Below, piece by piece: positions 6,648-13,122 of a DNA stretch of 13,122 nt. This stretch comes from DYHD01 sp964411065. GTDB lineage: Bacteria > Nitrospirota > Thermodesulfovibrionia > Thermodesulfovibrionales > Dissulfurispiraceae. The stretch's first letter is position 1. The number at the start of each line of letters is the position of its first letter. Below the pieces are notes generated by a model. That model had not been told where the DNA came from. It did not search any database and saw only the letters and a list, made by a program, of their open reading frames with translations. The position numbers and the translations under genes are program-made. Location: positions 1 through 13,122 of the forward strand of contig CAYPJO010000053.1 in NCBI GenBank assembly GCA_964411065.1, written 5' to 3'.

Positions 6648-8597
6648 CTAATTTCTTAGCTTGGTTTTGATATAAGGTAGTAAACCACCTTGCAATATTA
6701 AATCCTTCTCTTTTTCATTAAGATCAGACATAACCTCAAAAGAATATCCTTTAGTTTTATTTTCCACCTTATATCTTTGACTACTTTTAAGAGTTGTTAT
6801 TACGTCTTTTATTATAATCCTATCACCCTGTTCTATTTTTCTGTAATCATCCCCCAACAAAAATAGGAAAGGAATAATTCCAAAATTTATTAAATTTGCT
6901 CTATGTATACGTGCAAAGGATTTTGCAATAACAGCCTGCAGACCAAGATACATTGGAGCTATAGCTGCGTGCTCCCGTGAGGAGCCTTGCCCATAGTTTT
7001 CGCCACCAACTACTATTCCTCCACCTCTACTTTTTGCCTCCTTAGCCCTCTGACTAAAGGTACTATCAATATTTCTGAATAGGAACTCTGAGATGGCATG
7101 AATATTAGATCTTAAGGGAAGAATCTCTGACCCTGCAGGCATAATATCATCAGTTGTTACATTATCTGAAAGTTTCAGCAACACTTCAGCCTCTATAGAT
7201 GAACTCAAGGGTTCTTTAAGGGGCACCTCCTTAATATTAGGTCCTTTAATTATCTGTACTTCAGAGGTTTCCATAGAAGGTGGTATTATTAAGTTATCAT
7301 TTATAAGAAAACTTTCTGGCTCATCTACAATAGGCACCTCCTCTTCATATTTAGTAGTATCTATAATCTTACCCTTTAAAGCAAAGATAGCGCATGAAAT
7401 AGGGTTTGCAAGGTATATTAACGCATCTTTAGTGCCTGATCTGCCTTTAAAATTACGGTTATAGGATCTTATGGAGACATGCCCTGAACCTGGTGCTCCT
7501 CCCATCCCTATACAGGGACCGCAGGAGGCTTCCAATATTCTTGCCCCTGCAGATATCAAATGAGATAGTAATCCTTCTCGAGCGAGCATCTCATAGACCT
7601 GTTTGGAACCTGGATTAATAAGAAGATTAACATTTTTATTGATAGTCTTACCCTTCAGAATTAAAGCGACTGTCTTCATAACCTGATAAGATGAATTTGT
7701 GCAACTACCTATGCAGATCTGATCGACTTTTAAACCTTCAAGTTCTCTGACCGTTACTACATTATCTGGACTATGGGGCTGAGCTATCATTGGCTCGATT
7801 TTGTCTAAATAAATAGTGACGATTTCACTGTATTCAGCATCTTCATCTGCTTTAAGCTCTATCCAGTCATGTTCCCTACCTTGAGCTCTAAGATAAACAA
7901 GGGTTTTCAGATCACTGGGGAATATTGAGGTTGTGGCTCCTAATTCGGCGCCCATATTAGTTATTGTTGCCCTCTCCGTTACATTTAAAGACTCTGCGCC
8001 AGAGCCAGAATACTCAAAAATGCTTCCTACACCTCCTTTGACAGATAGCAGTTTGAGGAGAGTTAAGATCACATCCATAGCAGTAACATAGGGCCTTTTA
8101 AGATAGCCCAAAAGCCTCACATTCACAATCTTCTTTGGAACTACAAATTCAAAGGGTGCTCCAGCCATAACTGTTGCAGCTTCAAGCCCCCCGATGCCAA
8201 TGGCAAGCATACCGATACCACCACCTGTAGGTGTGTGACTATCAGTTCCAAGAGCTATTTTACCTGGAGCAGCAAATCTTTCCAGATGTATCTGATGGCA
8301 GATACCATTTCCTGGTTTTGAGAAATAGGCACCAAACTTTTGAGCTGTAGTTTGCAGAAAGACATGGTCGTCAGCATTCATAAAGTTAGATTGAAGCATG
8401 TTATGGTCTACATAGGATACAACTAAGGGAACCTTAACCTTATCTATCCCTAAAGCTTCAAACTCAAGCCATGCCATGGTGCCAGTAGCATCTTGAGTAT
8501 AGACTTGATCGACTCTTAGACCAATAGTTTTACCAGCCCTTATTTCACCATACAATAGGTGTGACTCGAGTATTTTTTCTACTATGTTTTTCCCCAT
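6648..8597 (-). CDS. Aconitate hydratase, compact Aquifex type
   Basis: Aconitase interconverts citrate and isocitrate via cis-aconitate in the cytoplasm. At 649 residues it matches the compact bacterial family rather than the roughly 890-residue AcnA. The [4Fe-4S] ligands are visible: C299 in IGSCTNSS, and C359 and C362 in ASCGPCIGMGG. Other signature segments are LGTDSHTPTGGGIGM (117-131), NRNFKGRSG (380-388) and, in the C-terminal swivel domain, GGENYGQGSSREHAA followed by KSFARIHRANLINFG. The last pair distinguishes it from separate-subunit isopropylmalate isomerases, since large and small domains are fused here. The ATG start has GAGGAG five bases upstream. It converges on the radical SAM pair with a 42-bp gap and stands alone, with no citrate synthase or isocitrate dehydrogenase in view. 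Homoaconitase activity cannot be excluded from sequence alone. Confidence 0.93.
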   Translation of the reverse strand: MGKNIVEKILESHLLYGEIRAGKTIGLRVDQVYTQDATGTMAWLEFEALGIDKVKVPLVVSYVDHNMLQSNFMNADDHVFLQTTAQKFGAYFSKPGNGICHQIHLERFAAPGKIALGTDSHTPTGGGIGMLAIGIGGLEAATVMAGAPFEFVVPKKIVNVRLLGYLKRPYVTAMDVILTLLKLLSVKGGVGSIFEYSGSGAESLNVTERATITNMGAELGATTSIFPSDLKTLVYLRAQGREHDWIELKADEDAEYSEIVTIYLDKIEPMIAQPHSPDNVVTVRELEGLKVDQICIGSCTNSSYQVMKTVALILKGKTINKNVNLLINPGSKQVYEMLAREGLLSHLISAGARILEASCGPCIGMGGAPGSGHVSIRSYNRNFKGRSGTKDALIYLANPISCAIFALKGKIIDTTKYEEEVPIVDEPESFLINDNLIIPPSMETSEVQIIKGPNIKEVPLKEPLSSSIEAEVLLKLSDNVTTDDIMPAGSEILPLRSNIHAISEFLFRNIDSTFSQRAKEAKSRGGGIVVGGENYGQGSSREHAAIAPMYLGLQAVIAKSFARIHRANLINFGIIPFLFLLGDDYRKIEQGDRIIIKDVITTLKSSQRYKVENKTKGYSFEVMSDLNEKEKDLILQGGLLPYIKTKLRN

Positions 8598-8789
8598 CTT
8601 TGCTCCTCAATAAATTTTTTAGTAGCTCCGTTGACTTTATAATGAGTTATAAGCATACTTGCCATTTGGATGTTCATTGAAGCATTCTACCGCTTTTAGA
8701 CAAATTGCAGAAGGAAAAAACTAATTAAGATATTCTCAAAAAAAACGTAAGTATTAAAAGAGGCTCTAATATTTTTATAGTTAATCAAA

Positions 8790-9206
8790 CTATTCTGCAA
8801 CGATCTTATAGTTGGAAGTTATCCTTGCTCCCCCCTCCAATGTTGCCTTTACAGAGCAATACTTATCCATAGACAATTCAATACATCTTTTTACCGCTTC
8901 TTCGGATATATCTTTTCCAACTATGATATACTCGAGTTCAATATTTGTAAATTTTTTTGGATGTTCTTCTGACCTGAGACCATTTATCTTTATTTCCATT
9001 GAAGATACTTGCTGTCTCTTTTTCTGTAAAAGAGATATAACATCCATACCTGTACAACCTGCAAGAGCAACTAAGAGTATTTCTGTTGGTCTCATTCCAG
9101 AGTTTTTACCACCAAAACTAACATCTCCATCCATTTTTACCGTATGACCACTCTCAGATTCGCCTATAAACTCAAGACCTTCGACCCATTTAACTTTTGC
9201 TTTCAT
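8790..9206 (-). CDS. OsmC/Ohr-family protein
   Basis: A 138-residue protein of the OsmC/Ohr family, whose characterised members reduce organic hydroperoxides with a pair of cysteines. Both cysteines are present: C51 in LAGCTGMDV and C117 in DKYCSVKATL, with the conserved GGxxxGMRPTE-like block at about 32-42 where the family carries its active-site-adjacent residues. I chose the ATG at 9206 (MKAKVKWVEG) because GGAGAAG lies just upstream and the family starts here; an in-frame extension to 9275 would add 23 lysine/arginine-rich residues inside ymdB. The start overlaps the end of ymdB by 17 bp, so the two are probably translationally coupled. Its proximity to RNA-turnover genes does not explain its role. 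Many short members are of unknown substrate, so peroxidase activity is a family-based guess. Confidence 0.85.
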   Translation of the reverse strand: MKAKVKWVEGLEFIGESESGHTVKMDGDVSFGGKNSGMRPTEILLVALAGCTGMDVISLLQKKRQQVSSMEIKINGLRSEEHPKKFTNIELEYIIVGKDISEEAVKRCIELSMDKYCSVKATLEGGARITSNYKIVAE

Positions 9207-10002
9207 TTTTCTTCTCCGTAGACTTTTCTTTGATTTGAAGTCTTTGAATTGCGATAGCCTTGCCGTCTCTATCATCTATCTCGATGATAACTGCAGAGAG
9301 CAAGCCCAAACCTCCAGCTACATTATATTTACGAGGCATATAAGTCAAAAATCTATCTATTATTTGCTCTTTTTCTATACCAATTATTGAATTGGCAGGA
9401 CCAGTCATACCTACATCAGTTATATAGGCAGTCCCGCCAGGAAGTATTGTTTCATCAGCCGTTTGGACATGAGTGTGAGTGCCAACTACAGCACTTACCT
9501 TTCCATCCATAAAATAGCCAAAAGCTTGTTTTTCTGATGTCGCTTCAGCATGAAAATCAACAATTATAATATTAGTAAGTTCCCTCAGTCTCAATACCTC
9601 TTGATCTGTAACTCTAAAAGGGCAATCGAAAGTATTCATAAAGACCCTTCCACAAACACATAAAACTGCTATAAGCTTTTTGCTATTTAAGTTTAATAAG
9701 ACACTGCCACCACCAGGGACGCCTGGTGGTAAGTTTAGAGGCCTAAGGACTCTACTCTCTTTAGCAATATAAAAGACTGATTCTTTTTTATCCCAAACAT
9801 GATTACCGGTGGTTAAAACATTTATCCCATAGCTAAAAAGCTCAGAAGCAACCTTCTCAGTTATACCAAAACCACCAGCAGAGTTTTCACCATTGGCGAT
9901 AGTAATATCGATTTTGTATCTATCCACTATATTCGGCAATAGAGATCTGATGGTGTTTCTACCTATCTTGCCAACTATATCACCGATAAAAAGAACTCTC
10001 AT
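9190..10002 (-). CDS. ymdB: YmdB-type metallophosphoesterase
   Basis: The 270-residue protein is a calcineurin-like phosphoesterase of the YmdB family. Members hydrolyse cyclic nucleotides such as 2',3'-cAMP (Bacillus) using a dinuclear metal centre. The expected metal ligands are all visible: D8 in FIGDIVG, E39-N40 in NGENSAGG, N67-H68 in TTGNHVWD, H151 in VDFHAEATSE, and H176 and H178 in VGTHTHVQTADE. The length matches the family (about 255-270), apart from a short charged tail rich in Lys, Glu and Ser. The ATG start has GGGAAG five bases upstream. It lies 44 bp downstream of rny, an arrangement seen in many bacteria including Bacillus, and its end overlaps the OsmC-like gene. It is likely co-transcribed with rny. 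Confidence 0.93.
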   Translation of the reverse strand: MRVLFIGDIVGKIGRNTIRSLLPNIVDRYKIDITIANGENSAGGFGITEKVASELFSYGINVLTTGNHVWDKKESVFYIAKESRVLRPLNLPPGVPGGGSVLLNLNSKKLIAVLCVCGRVFMNTFDCPFRVTDQEVLRLRELTNIIIVDFHAEATSEKQAFGYFMDGKVSAVVGTHTHVQTADETILPGGTAYITDVGMTGPANSIIGIEKEQIIDRFLTYMPRKYNVAGGLGLLSAVIIEIDDRDGKAIAIQRLQIKEKSTEKKNESKS

Positions 10003-10046
10003 TAGAACTTCCCAATATAAAATAAGAGATAAACTAAAAAGAATAA

Positions 10047-11609
10047 TTATTTGGCATAATCTACGAATCTCGATTCCCTTATAACTGTAACCTTTATTTG
10101 CCCAGGATAGATCATTTCAGATTCAATTTTTCTTGCTATTGACTTTGCAATCATAGAAGATAATTCATCATTCATTAAATCAGGTTTCACCAATATCCTG
10201 ACTTCTCTACCTGCTTGCATAGCATAGCACTTATCAACCCCCTCATAGGACATTGCTAAACGCTCTAAAGCTTCTAAACGTTTAATGTAATTCTCAATGC
10301 TCTCTCTTCTTACACCAGGCCTGGCAGCTGACATAGCATCAGCTGCAGCCACTAAAGCCGACTCTACAGAAGTAGGTTCTATGTCTCCATGATGAGCTAA
10401 GATTGCATTTATAACTTTATCGCTCTCCCCATATTTTTTAGCTAAAAAAGCACCAATCTCTTGATGGGAGCCTTCCATTTCGTGGTCAACAGCCTTACCT
10501 ATATCATGAAGTAAGCCTGCTCTCTTTGCAAGTTTCACATCAACTCCAAGCTCTCCTGCCATCATACCAGCAAAATAGGCGACCTCAAGAGAATGCTGTA
10601 AAACATTTTGTCCATAAGATTGTCTAAACTTAAGCCTCCCTATGATTTTTATTAATTCAGGCTGGATACCAGCAAGACCTAAATCGAAAATAACCTTTTC
10701 CCCCTCTTCTCTTATTTGTGCTTCTACCTCCTTCTTTACTTTTTCAGCTATCTCCTCGATCCTGGCTGGGTGTATTCTACCATCATTTATCAGCCTCTCA
10801 AGAGTTATTCTTGCTATCTCTCGTCGGATTGGATCATGGGAAGAAAGGGTTACCACTTCTGGAGTATCATCCACCAAAAGGTCTACACCTGTCGATGCCT
10901 CAAAGGCTCTTATATTTCTACCCTCTCTACCGATTATTCTTCCTTTCATCTCATCAGAGGGAAGAGTAACTACCGAAATAGTTGCATCTGCAACATACTC
11001 ATTGGCATATCGTTGGATTGCAAGTCCAATTATCTCTTTTGCTTTTCTTTCAGCGCTCTCCTTTGCTTCATCTTCAATTCTTTTCATTAGTTTGGCAACC
11101 TCAAATTTCGCCTCTACTTCAACTCTTCTTAACACCTCCGCTTTAGCTTCTTCTGCTGTCATCGCCGATATTCTCTCAAGCTCCCTTTGCTGTTCTCTAA
11201 TCAATTCTGCATATTGATTTTCCTTAGCAGAAATATTCCTCTCCCTATTAGCTAAATCCTTTTCTCTACGATTGATCTCGCTCTCTCTCCTCTCAATAAT
11301 GTCGAGTCTTTTTTCTACCTGTTCTTCCCTTTGCCTGACCCTTCTCTCTAGTATATTGATTTCCTTAGTTCTCTCACGGAGCTCCCTTTCTGCATCAGAT
11401 TTCATTTGATAAATCGAGTCCTTAGCAGAGATTAGAGCTTCTTTTTTAATATTTTCTGCTTCTTTTTTTGCTTCCTCTAAAAGTTTCTCCCTCTCTAATG
11501 TAAGATTTTTCTTATATTCTTCTAAAGCCCTTTTATTTAAAAATACATAGATAAAACCTGCAAGTACACCTAAAACAATTGCTATAACAATAATGATGGC
11601 GGTATTCAT
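10047..11609 (-). CDS. rny: Ribonuclease Y
   Basis: RNase Y is a membrane-anchored endoribonuclease that starts mRNA decay in many bacteria. The 520-residue protein has the family's exact domain order: an N-terminal membrane helix (about 4-24), a long charged coiled coil (about 28-195), a KH RNA-binding domain with GRIIGREGRNIR (223-234), and an HD metal-dependent hydrolase domain with the catalytic His-Asp at H368-D369 (LLHDIGKAVDHE). Its length equals that of Bacillus RNase Y. The ATG at 11609 is preceded by an in-frame stop two codons upstream, which fixes the start. The GGAGGAGG ribosome-binding site (11623-11630) is unusually far, 13 bases. A 6S-like RNA and a perfect inverted repeat lie upstream, and ymdB follows. 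Confidence 0.97.
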   Translation of the reverse strand: MNTAIIIVIAIVLGVLAGFIYVFLNKRALEEYKKNLTLEREKLLEEAKKEAENIKKEALISAKDSIYQMKSDAERELRERTKEINILERRVRQREEQVEKRLDIIERRESEINRREKDLANRERNISAKENQYAELIREQQRELERISAMTAEEAKAEVLRRVEVEAKFEVAKLMKRIEDEAKESAERKAKEIIGLAIQRYANEYVADATISVVTLPSDEMKGRIIGREGRNIRAFEASTGVDLLVDDTPEVVTLSSHDPIRREIARITLERLINDGRIHPARIEEIAEKVKKEVEAQIREEGEKVIFDLGLAGIQPELIKIIGRLKFRQSYGQNVLQHSLEVAYFAGMMAGELGVDVKLAKRAGLLHDIGKAVDHEMEGSHQEIGAFLAKKYGESDKVINAILAHHGDIEPTSVESALVAAADAMSAARPGVRRESIENYIKRLEALERLAMSYEGVDKCYAMQAGREVRILVKPDLMNDELSSMIAKSIARKIESEMIYPGQIKVTVIRESRFVDYAK

Positions 11610-11640
11610 GATTTAATGTGAGCCTCCTCCAACGGACTTG

Positions 11641-11670
11641 TATATAAAGATATTTTAGAGCAAATATCTT
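11641..11670 (-). promoter_or_regulatory. Perfect 9-bp inverted repeat next to a -10-like box, upstream of rny
   Basis: AAGATATTT (11647-11655) and AAATATCTT (11662-11670) form a perfect 9-bp inverted repeat around a 6-base centre. TATATA (11641-11646) follows immediately on the minus strand and could be a -10 box for rny. The repeat could therefore be an operator, or a weak AT-rich transcription terminator for RNA coming from upstream; there is no strong T-run after it. Confidence 0.4.
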
Positions 11671-11899
11671 AAAACTTGGAAAAGGTAGAAGCTTTAATTT
11701 GTCTTAAAAGGCAGAATTTATGGATAGGCAATCAACAAACTTATCCTTACTTAAAGTTACTATCTCTCACTTTAAAGATAGCAATTCTTTCTTATTTGCT
11801 TCTGATAAATACTTTTTGGAAAAACCGAGAACATAAAGCTTTTAACTAACAATCCTTTATCTTTATATAATTAAAATAAAAGCCTACCATAAAAACTGT

Positions 11900-12098
11900 C
11901 TTTTAAAGTCTCTGCCCACCCTGCCGTGAAGCAGAAAAATTACTTCCCCTTTGACAGGTGGGTGCATAGAAGATATTTTGGGCTTCCTTCCAAAGAAGGC
12001 ATGCTCTCTGAATATCTTACATCTGCTCCCTTTCATATATTACTTGTCGGAATAACTTTTCCCTTTTTCACTAACAGGGCAGGCTAACCATCCACCTA
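11900..12098 (-). ncRNA. Candidate 6S-like RNA (long imperfect hairpin)
   Basis: Bases 11912-12082 fold into one long interrupted hairpin of about 171 nt. Paired blocks from outside in: CTGCCC (11912-11917) with GGGCAG (12077-12082); GTGAA (11926-11930) with TTCAC (12067-12071); a wide weakly paired middle; GACAGGT (11953-11959) with ACTTGTC (12042-12048), imperfect on the minus strand; GGGTGCA (11960-11966) with TGCTCCC (12024-12030), one mismatch; AAGATATT (11970-11977) with AATATCTT (12011-12018); and CCTTC (11986-11990) with GAAGG (11995-11999) around a 4-base loop. A closing stem, central bubble and long apical arm of this size is the 6S RNA layout, and a position upstream of rny is, as I recall, common for 6S in several groups. 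The minus strand is preferred because TTGATA-17-TATATA lies just before it and rny is on that strand. However, some G-U pairs in the stems favour the plus strand, so the strand is uncertain. It could also be a leader RNA of rny. Confidence 0.45.
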
Positions 12099-12102
12099 AT
12101 CT

Positions 12103-12133
12103 ATTATATACAGAAAAGAGACGATCTTATCAA
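12103..12133 (-). promoter_or_regulatory. Candidate promoter for the 6S-like RNA
   Basis: On the minus strand, TTGATA (12128-12133) is followed after 17 bases by TATATA (12105-12110), overlapping TATAAT (12103-12108, 19-base spacing). Transcription would begin near 12096-12098, a few bases outside the closing stem of the hairpin. Confidence 0.5.
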
Positions 12134-12285
12134 CAATTAATTTAATACCTTTATTAAAAAACTTTGAGATTTAGAAGTAGAAGGAAGGTCTATTGATTTG
12201 AACATACCTTTAAACTCTAATAAAATTAACCATAGATAGTATTAATAGATCTCACAAAGATAAACTTTTCCAGAGGTACAAAATT

Positions 12286-12312
12286 ATTATAAATATTATA
12301 AATATTATAAAA
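12286..12312. repeat. Three tandem copies of a 9-bp AT unit
   Basis: ATTATAAAT occurs at 12286-12294 and 12295-12303, then ATTATAAAA at 12304-12312. It lies in a very AT-rich block (about 12280-12400) that also contains an 8-bp inverted repeat with a 7-base loop (AAAAATTT at 12318-12325, AAATTTTT at 12333-12340). No DnaA boxes are seen. Confidence 0.7.
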
Positions 12313-12495
12313 TTCACAAAAATTTAAGTTATAAATTTTTCATATAGAAATAAAAAAACTTTAATAAAAATATTTATAAAAGTTGGCATTTTTTCATAGT
12401 CCCATACTGCTTTTAATTAACTATTTTAACTCTCTAAAACCCTTGTAAAACTGAGAAATTATTAAAAAAGTGGAGTTTAGATGTGGAGAGGATAC

Positions 12496-12521
12496 TGTCA
12501 ACTTTTTTCTGTAAATCCTCA
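12496..12521. repeat. Probable terminal end of the IS256-type element
   Basis: The reverse complement of this stretch contains ACAGAAAAAAGTTGACAG, which resembles terminal inverted repeats of IS256-family elements, and lies about 50 bp beyond the transposase stop codon. The matching left end is not in the window, so this is a probable call. Confidence 0.35.
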
Positions 12522-12558
12522 TAGGGGCTTTCTCCTCAATGGTTTTCATAGTTTCTAA

Positions 12559-13048
12559 TTATGCTGCAATTCTTCCAAGTTTTGATACCTTTATGCCTTC
12601 AAGTATTGACCTTGCCTCCTTCGTCATACTTATCCCATTCCACCTTAGTTCCCTTAACTGCCAATAAACCATCATCAATGCCCTCTGTTCATCTTTAAAC
12701 CTTCCAATCCCTCTTACCCTCCTTTTAATCTCCCCAAAACTCCTCTCAACTACATTCGTAGTCCCTATCCTTCGCCAGTGTTGATAAGGATATCTATAAT
12801 ATGTCAAACAAGCCTCTATGTCTTCTATCAAAATCTCTACCGCAGCAGGATACTTCTTACCCCATTGCCTCTTCAGTAGATCTATCCCCTCTTTTGCATG
12901 TCCCTATGTAGAAGCATAAAATACCTTCCTTATTGAGTCTTTTACCTTGTCTCTGTCTTCCTTTAGAACTTTATTTAATACATCCTCTGCCTTGTGTTTT
13001 GTGCATCTTTGAATGTCAGTTCTCGACTGCTCTGATAAGTCCAGGAGC
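12559..13048 (-). pseudogene. IS256-family (mutator-type) transposase, truncated and decayed
   Basis: The intact part (12559-12831, 90 residues) is the C-terminal end of an IS256-family transposase. It contains the signature GTTNVVERSFGEIKRR, with the catalytic Glu in the VER triplet, followed by VRGIGRF. Reading upstream on the minus strand, the same frame continues through an in-frame TAG (12904-12906) with KEGIDLLKRQWGKKYPAAVEIL on the near side and DIQRCTKHKAEDVLNKVL on the far side. A one-base frameshift near 13020 separates that from APGLIRAVE, matching the family's GAPGL segment around the second catalytic Asp. The gene then stops abruptly at about 13049, where an IS3-type end begins, so roughly the first half is missing. 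It cannot be active. The insertion of one element into another suggests an old mobile-element hotspot. Confidence 0.85.
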
Positions 13049-13122
13049 AGCACCCCGTTTTTTGGAATAACAAAAATAGGGATATGATTTTAAAAAAGGA
13101 GAGTAGCCTATTAAACAAACGA
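13049..13122 (+). mobile_element. Front end of a second IS3-type element, cut by window end
   Basis: The element tip (GCACCCCG), the GGAGAG ribosome-binding site and the first codons of orfA are present, oriented outward on the plus strand. It matches the left-edge copy over 73 bp with two differences and interrupts the IS256-type transposase. Whether this copy is intact cannot be seen. Confidence 0.8.

Larger units (their letters stand above)
11671..12558. other. Long protein-free region upstream of rny
   Basis: No protein gene is visible on either strand over nearly 900 bp. It holds the 6S-like RNA and its promoter, an AT-rich block with short tandem repeats, a small inverted repeat (CTATCT at 11760-11765 with AGATAG at 11776-11781) and, on the right, the probable end of an IS256-type element. 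In many genomes with this arrangement a cell-division gene (zapA) precedes the 6S gene; none is found here, where insertion sequences take over. Confidence 0.5.

Noticed and set aside
8640..8670. Sigma-54 promoter upstream of aconitase
   Set aside because: A TGGCA and a TGCTT are present on the minus strand but the GG and GC are about three bases too close.
10642..11217. Plus-strand open frames across rny
   Set aside because: They are antisense shadows of the long coiled-coil and KH region of rny, with low-complexity serine-rich translations.
12030..12060. SRP RNA apical motif
   Set aside because: A minus-strand GAAAGGGAGCAG resembles part of the SRP loop, but the preceding conserved part is absent and the stem does not fit.
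11900..12098. Cobalamin riboswitch
   Set aside because: Minus-strand AGGGAA and an ACCTG near the expected end looked similar at first, but the conserved hairpin sequences do not line up and no cobalamin-related gene follows.
11610..12558. Replication origin
   Set aside because: The region is AT-rich and gene-free, but no cluster of DnaA boxes is visible and no dnaA or dnaN gene is near.
1..13122. CRISPR array or tRNA genes
   Set aside because: No regularly spaced repeats and no cloverleaf-like sequence with conserved tRNA blocks were found.

Overview
This window looks like a piece of chromosome from a low-GC bacterium, probably an uncultured anaerobe. It carries conserved housekeeping genes (murJ, an Aquifex-type aconitase, rny, ymdB) and two oxygen-sensitive-looking radical SAM enzymes. 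RNase Y, MurJ and several decayed insertion sequences are bacterial features. I cannot assign a phylum from the sequence alone.

Layout. Bases 1-292 are the decayed front end of an IS3-type element pointing left. Bases 480-1693 are a major facilitator superfamily transporter broken by one missing base. About 450 bp with only weak small ORFs follow. Bases 2150-3727 (minus) encode the lipid II flippase MurJ. After about 600 bp of mostly non-coding DNA come two adjacent radical SAM genes on the plus strand (4324-5535 and 5544-6605). They converge on an aconitase gene (6648-8597, minus). Next is a tight minus-strand cluster read from right to left: rny (10047-11609), ymdB (9190-10002) and an OsmC-like gene (8790-9206) that overlaps the end of ymdB. 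Upstream of rny lies about 950 bp without a protein gene. It contains a 9-bp perfect inverted repeat, a roughly 170-nt long imperfect hairpin that looks like 6S RNA, and an AT-rich block. The right edge is a decayed IS256-family transposase (minus), cut off by the front end of a second IS3-type element that runs out of the window on the plus strand. The two IS3 ends match over 73 bp with two differences and are in inverted orientation.

How the genes relate. murJ serves peptidoglycan synthesis. The aconitase serves the citric acid cycle or a partial version of it. rny and ymdB encode RNA-turnover and nucleotide-phosphodiesterase functions that are commonly neighbours, and the 6S-like RNA upstream of rny fits an RNA-centred locus. 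The most unusual content is the radical SAM pair. The first protein fuses a 2[4Fe-4S]-like ferredoxin region, a succinate-dehydrogenase-type [2Fe-2S] region and a pyruvate-formate-lyase-activase-like radical SAM domain. The second has an extra four-cysteine motif inserted inside its radical SAM core. Neither has a recognisable substrate protein next to it. Decay (stops, frameshifts) is confined to the insertion sequences and the transporter; the core genes are intact.
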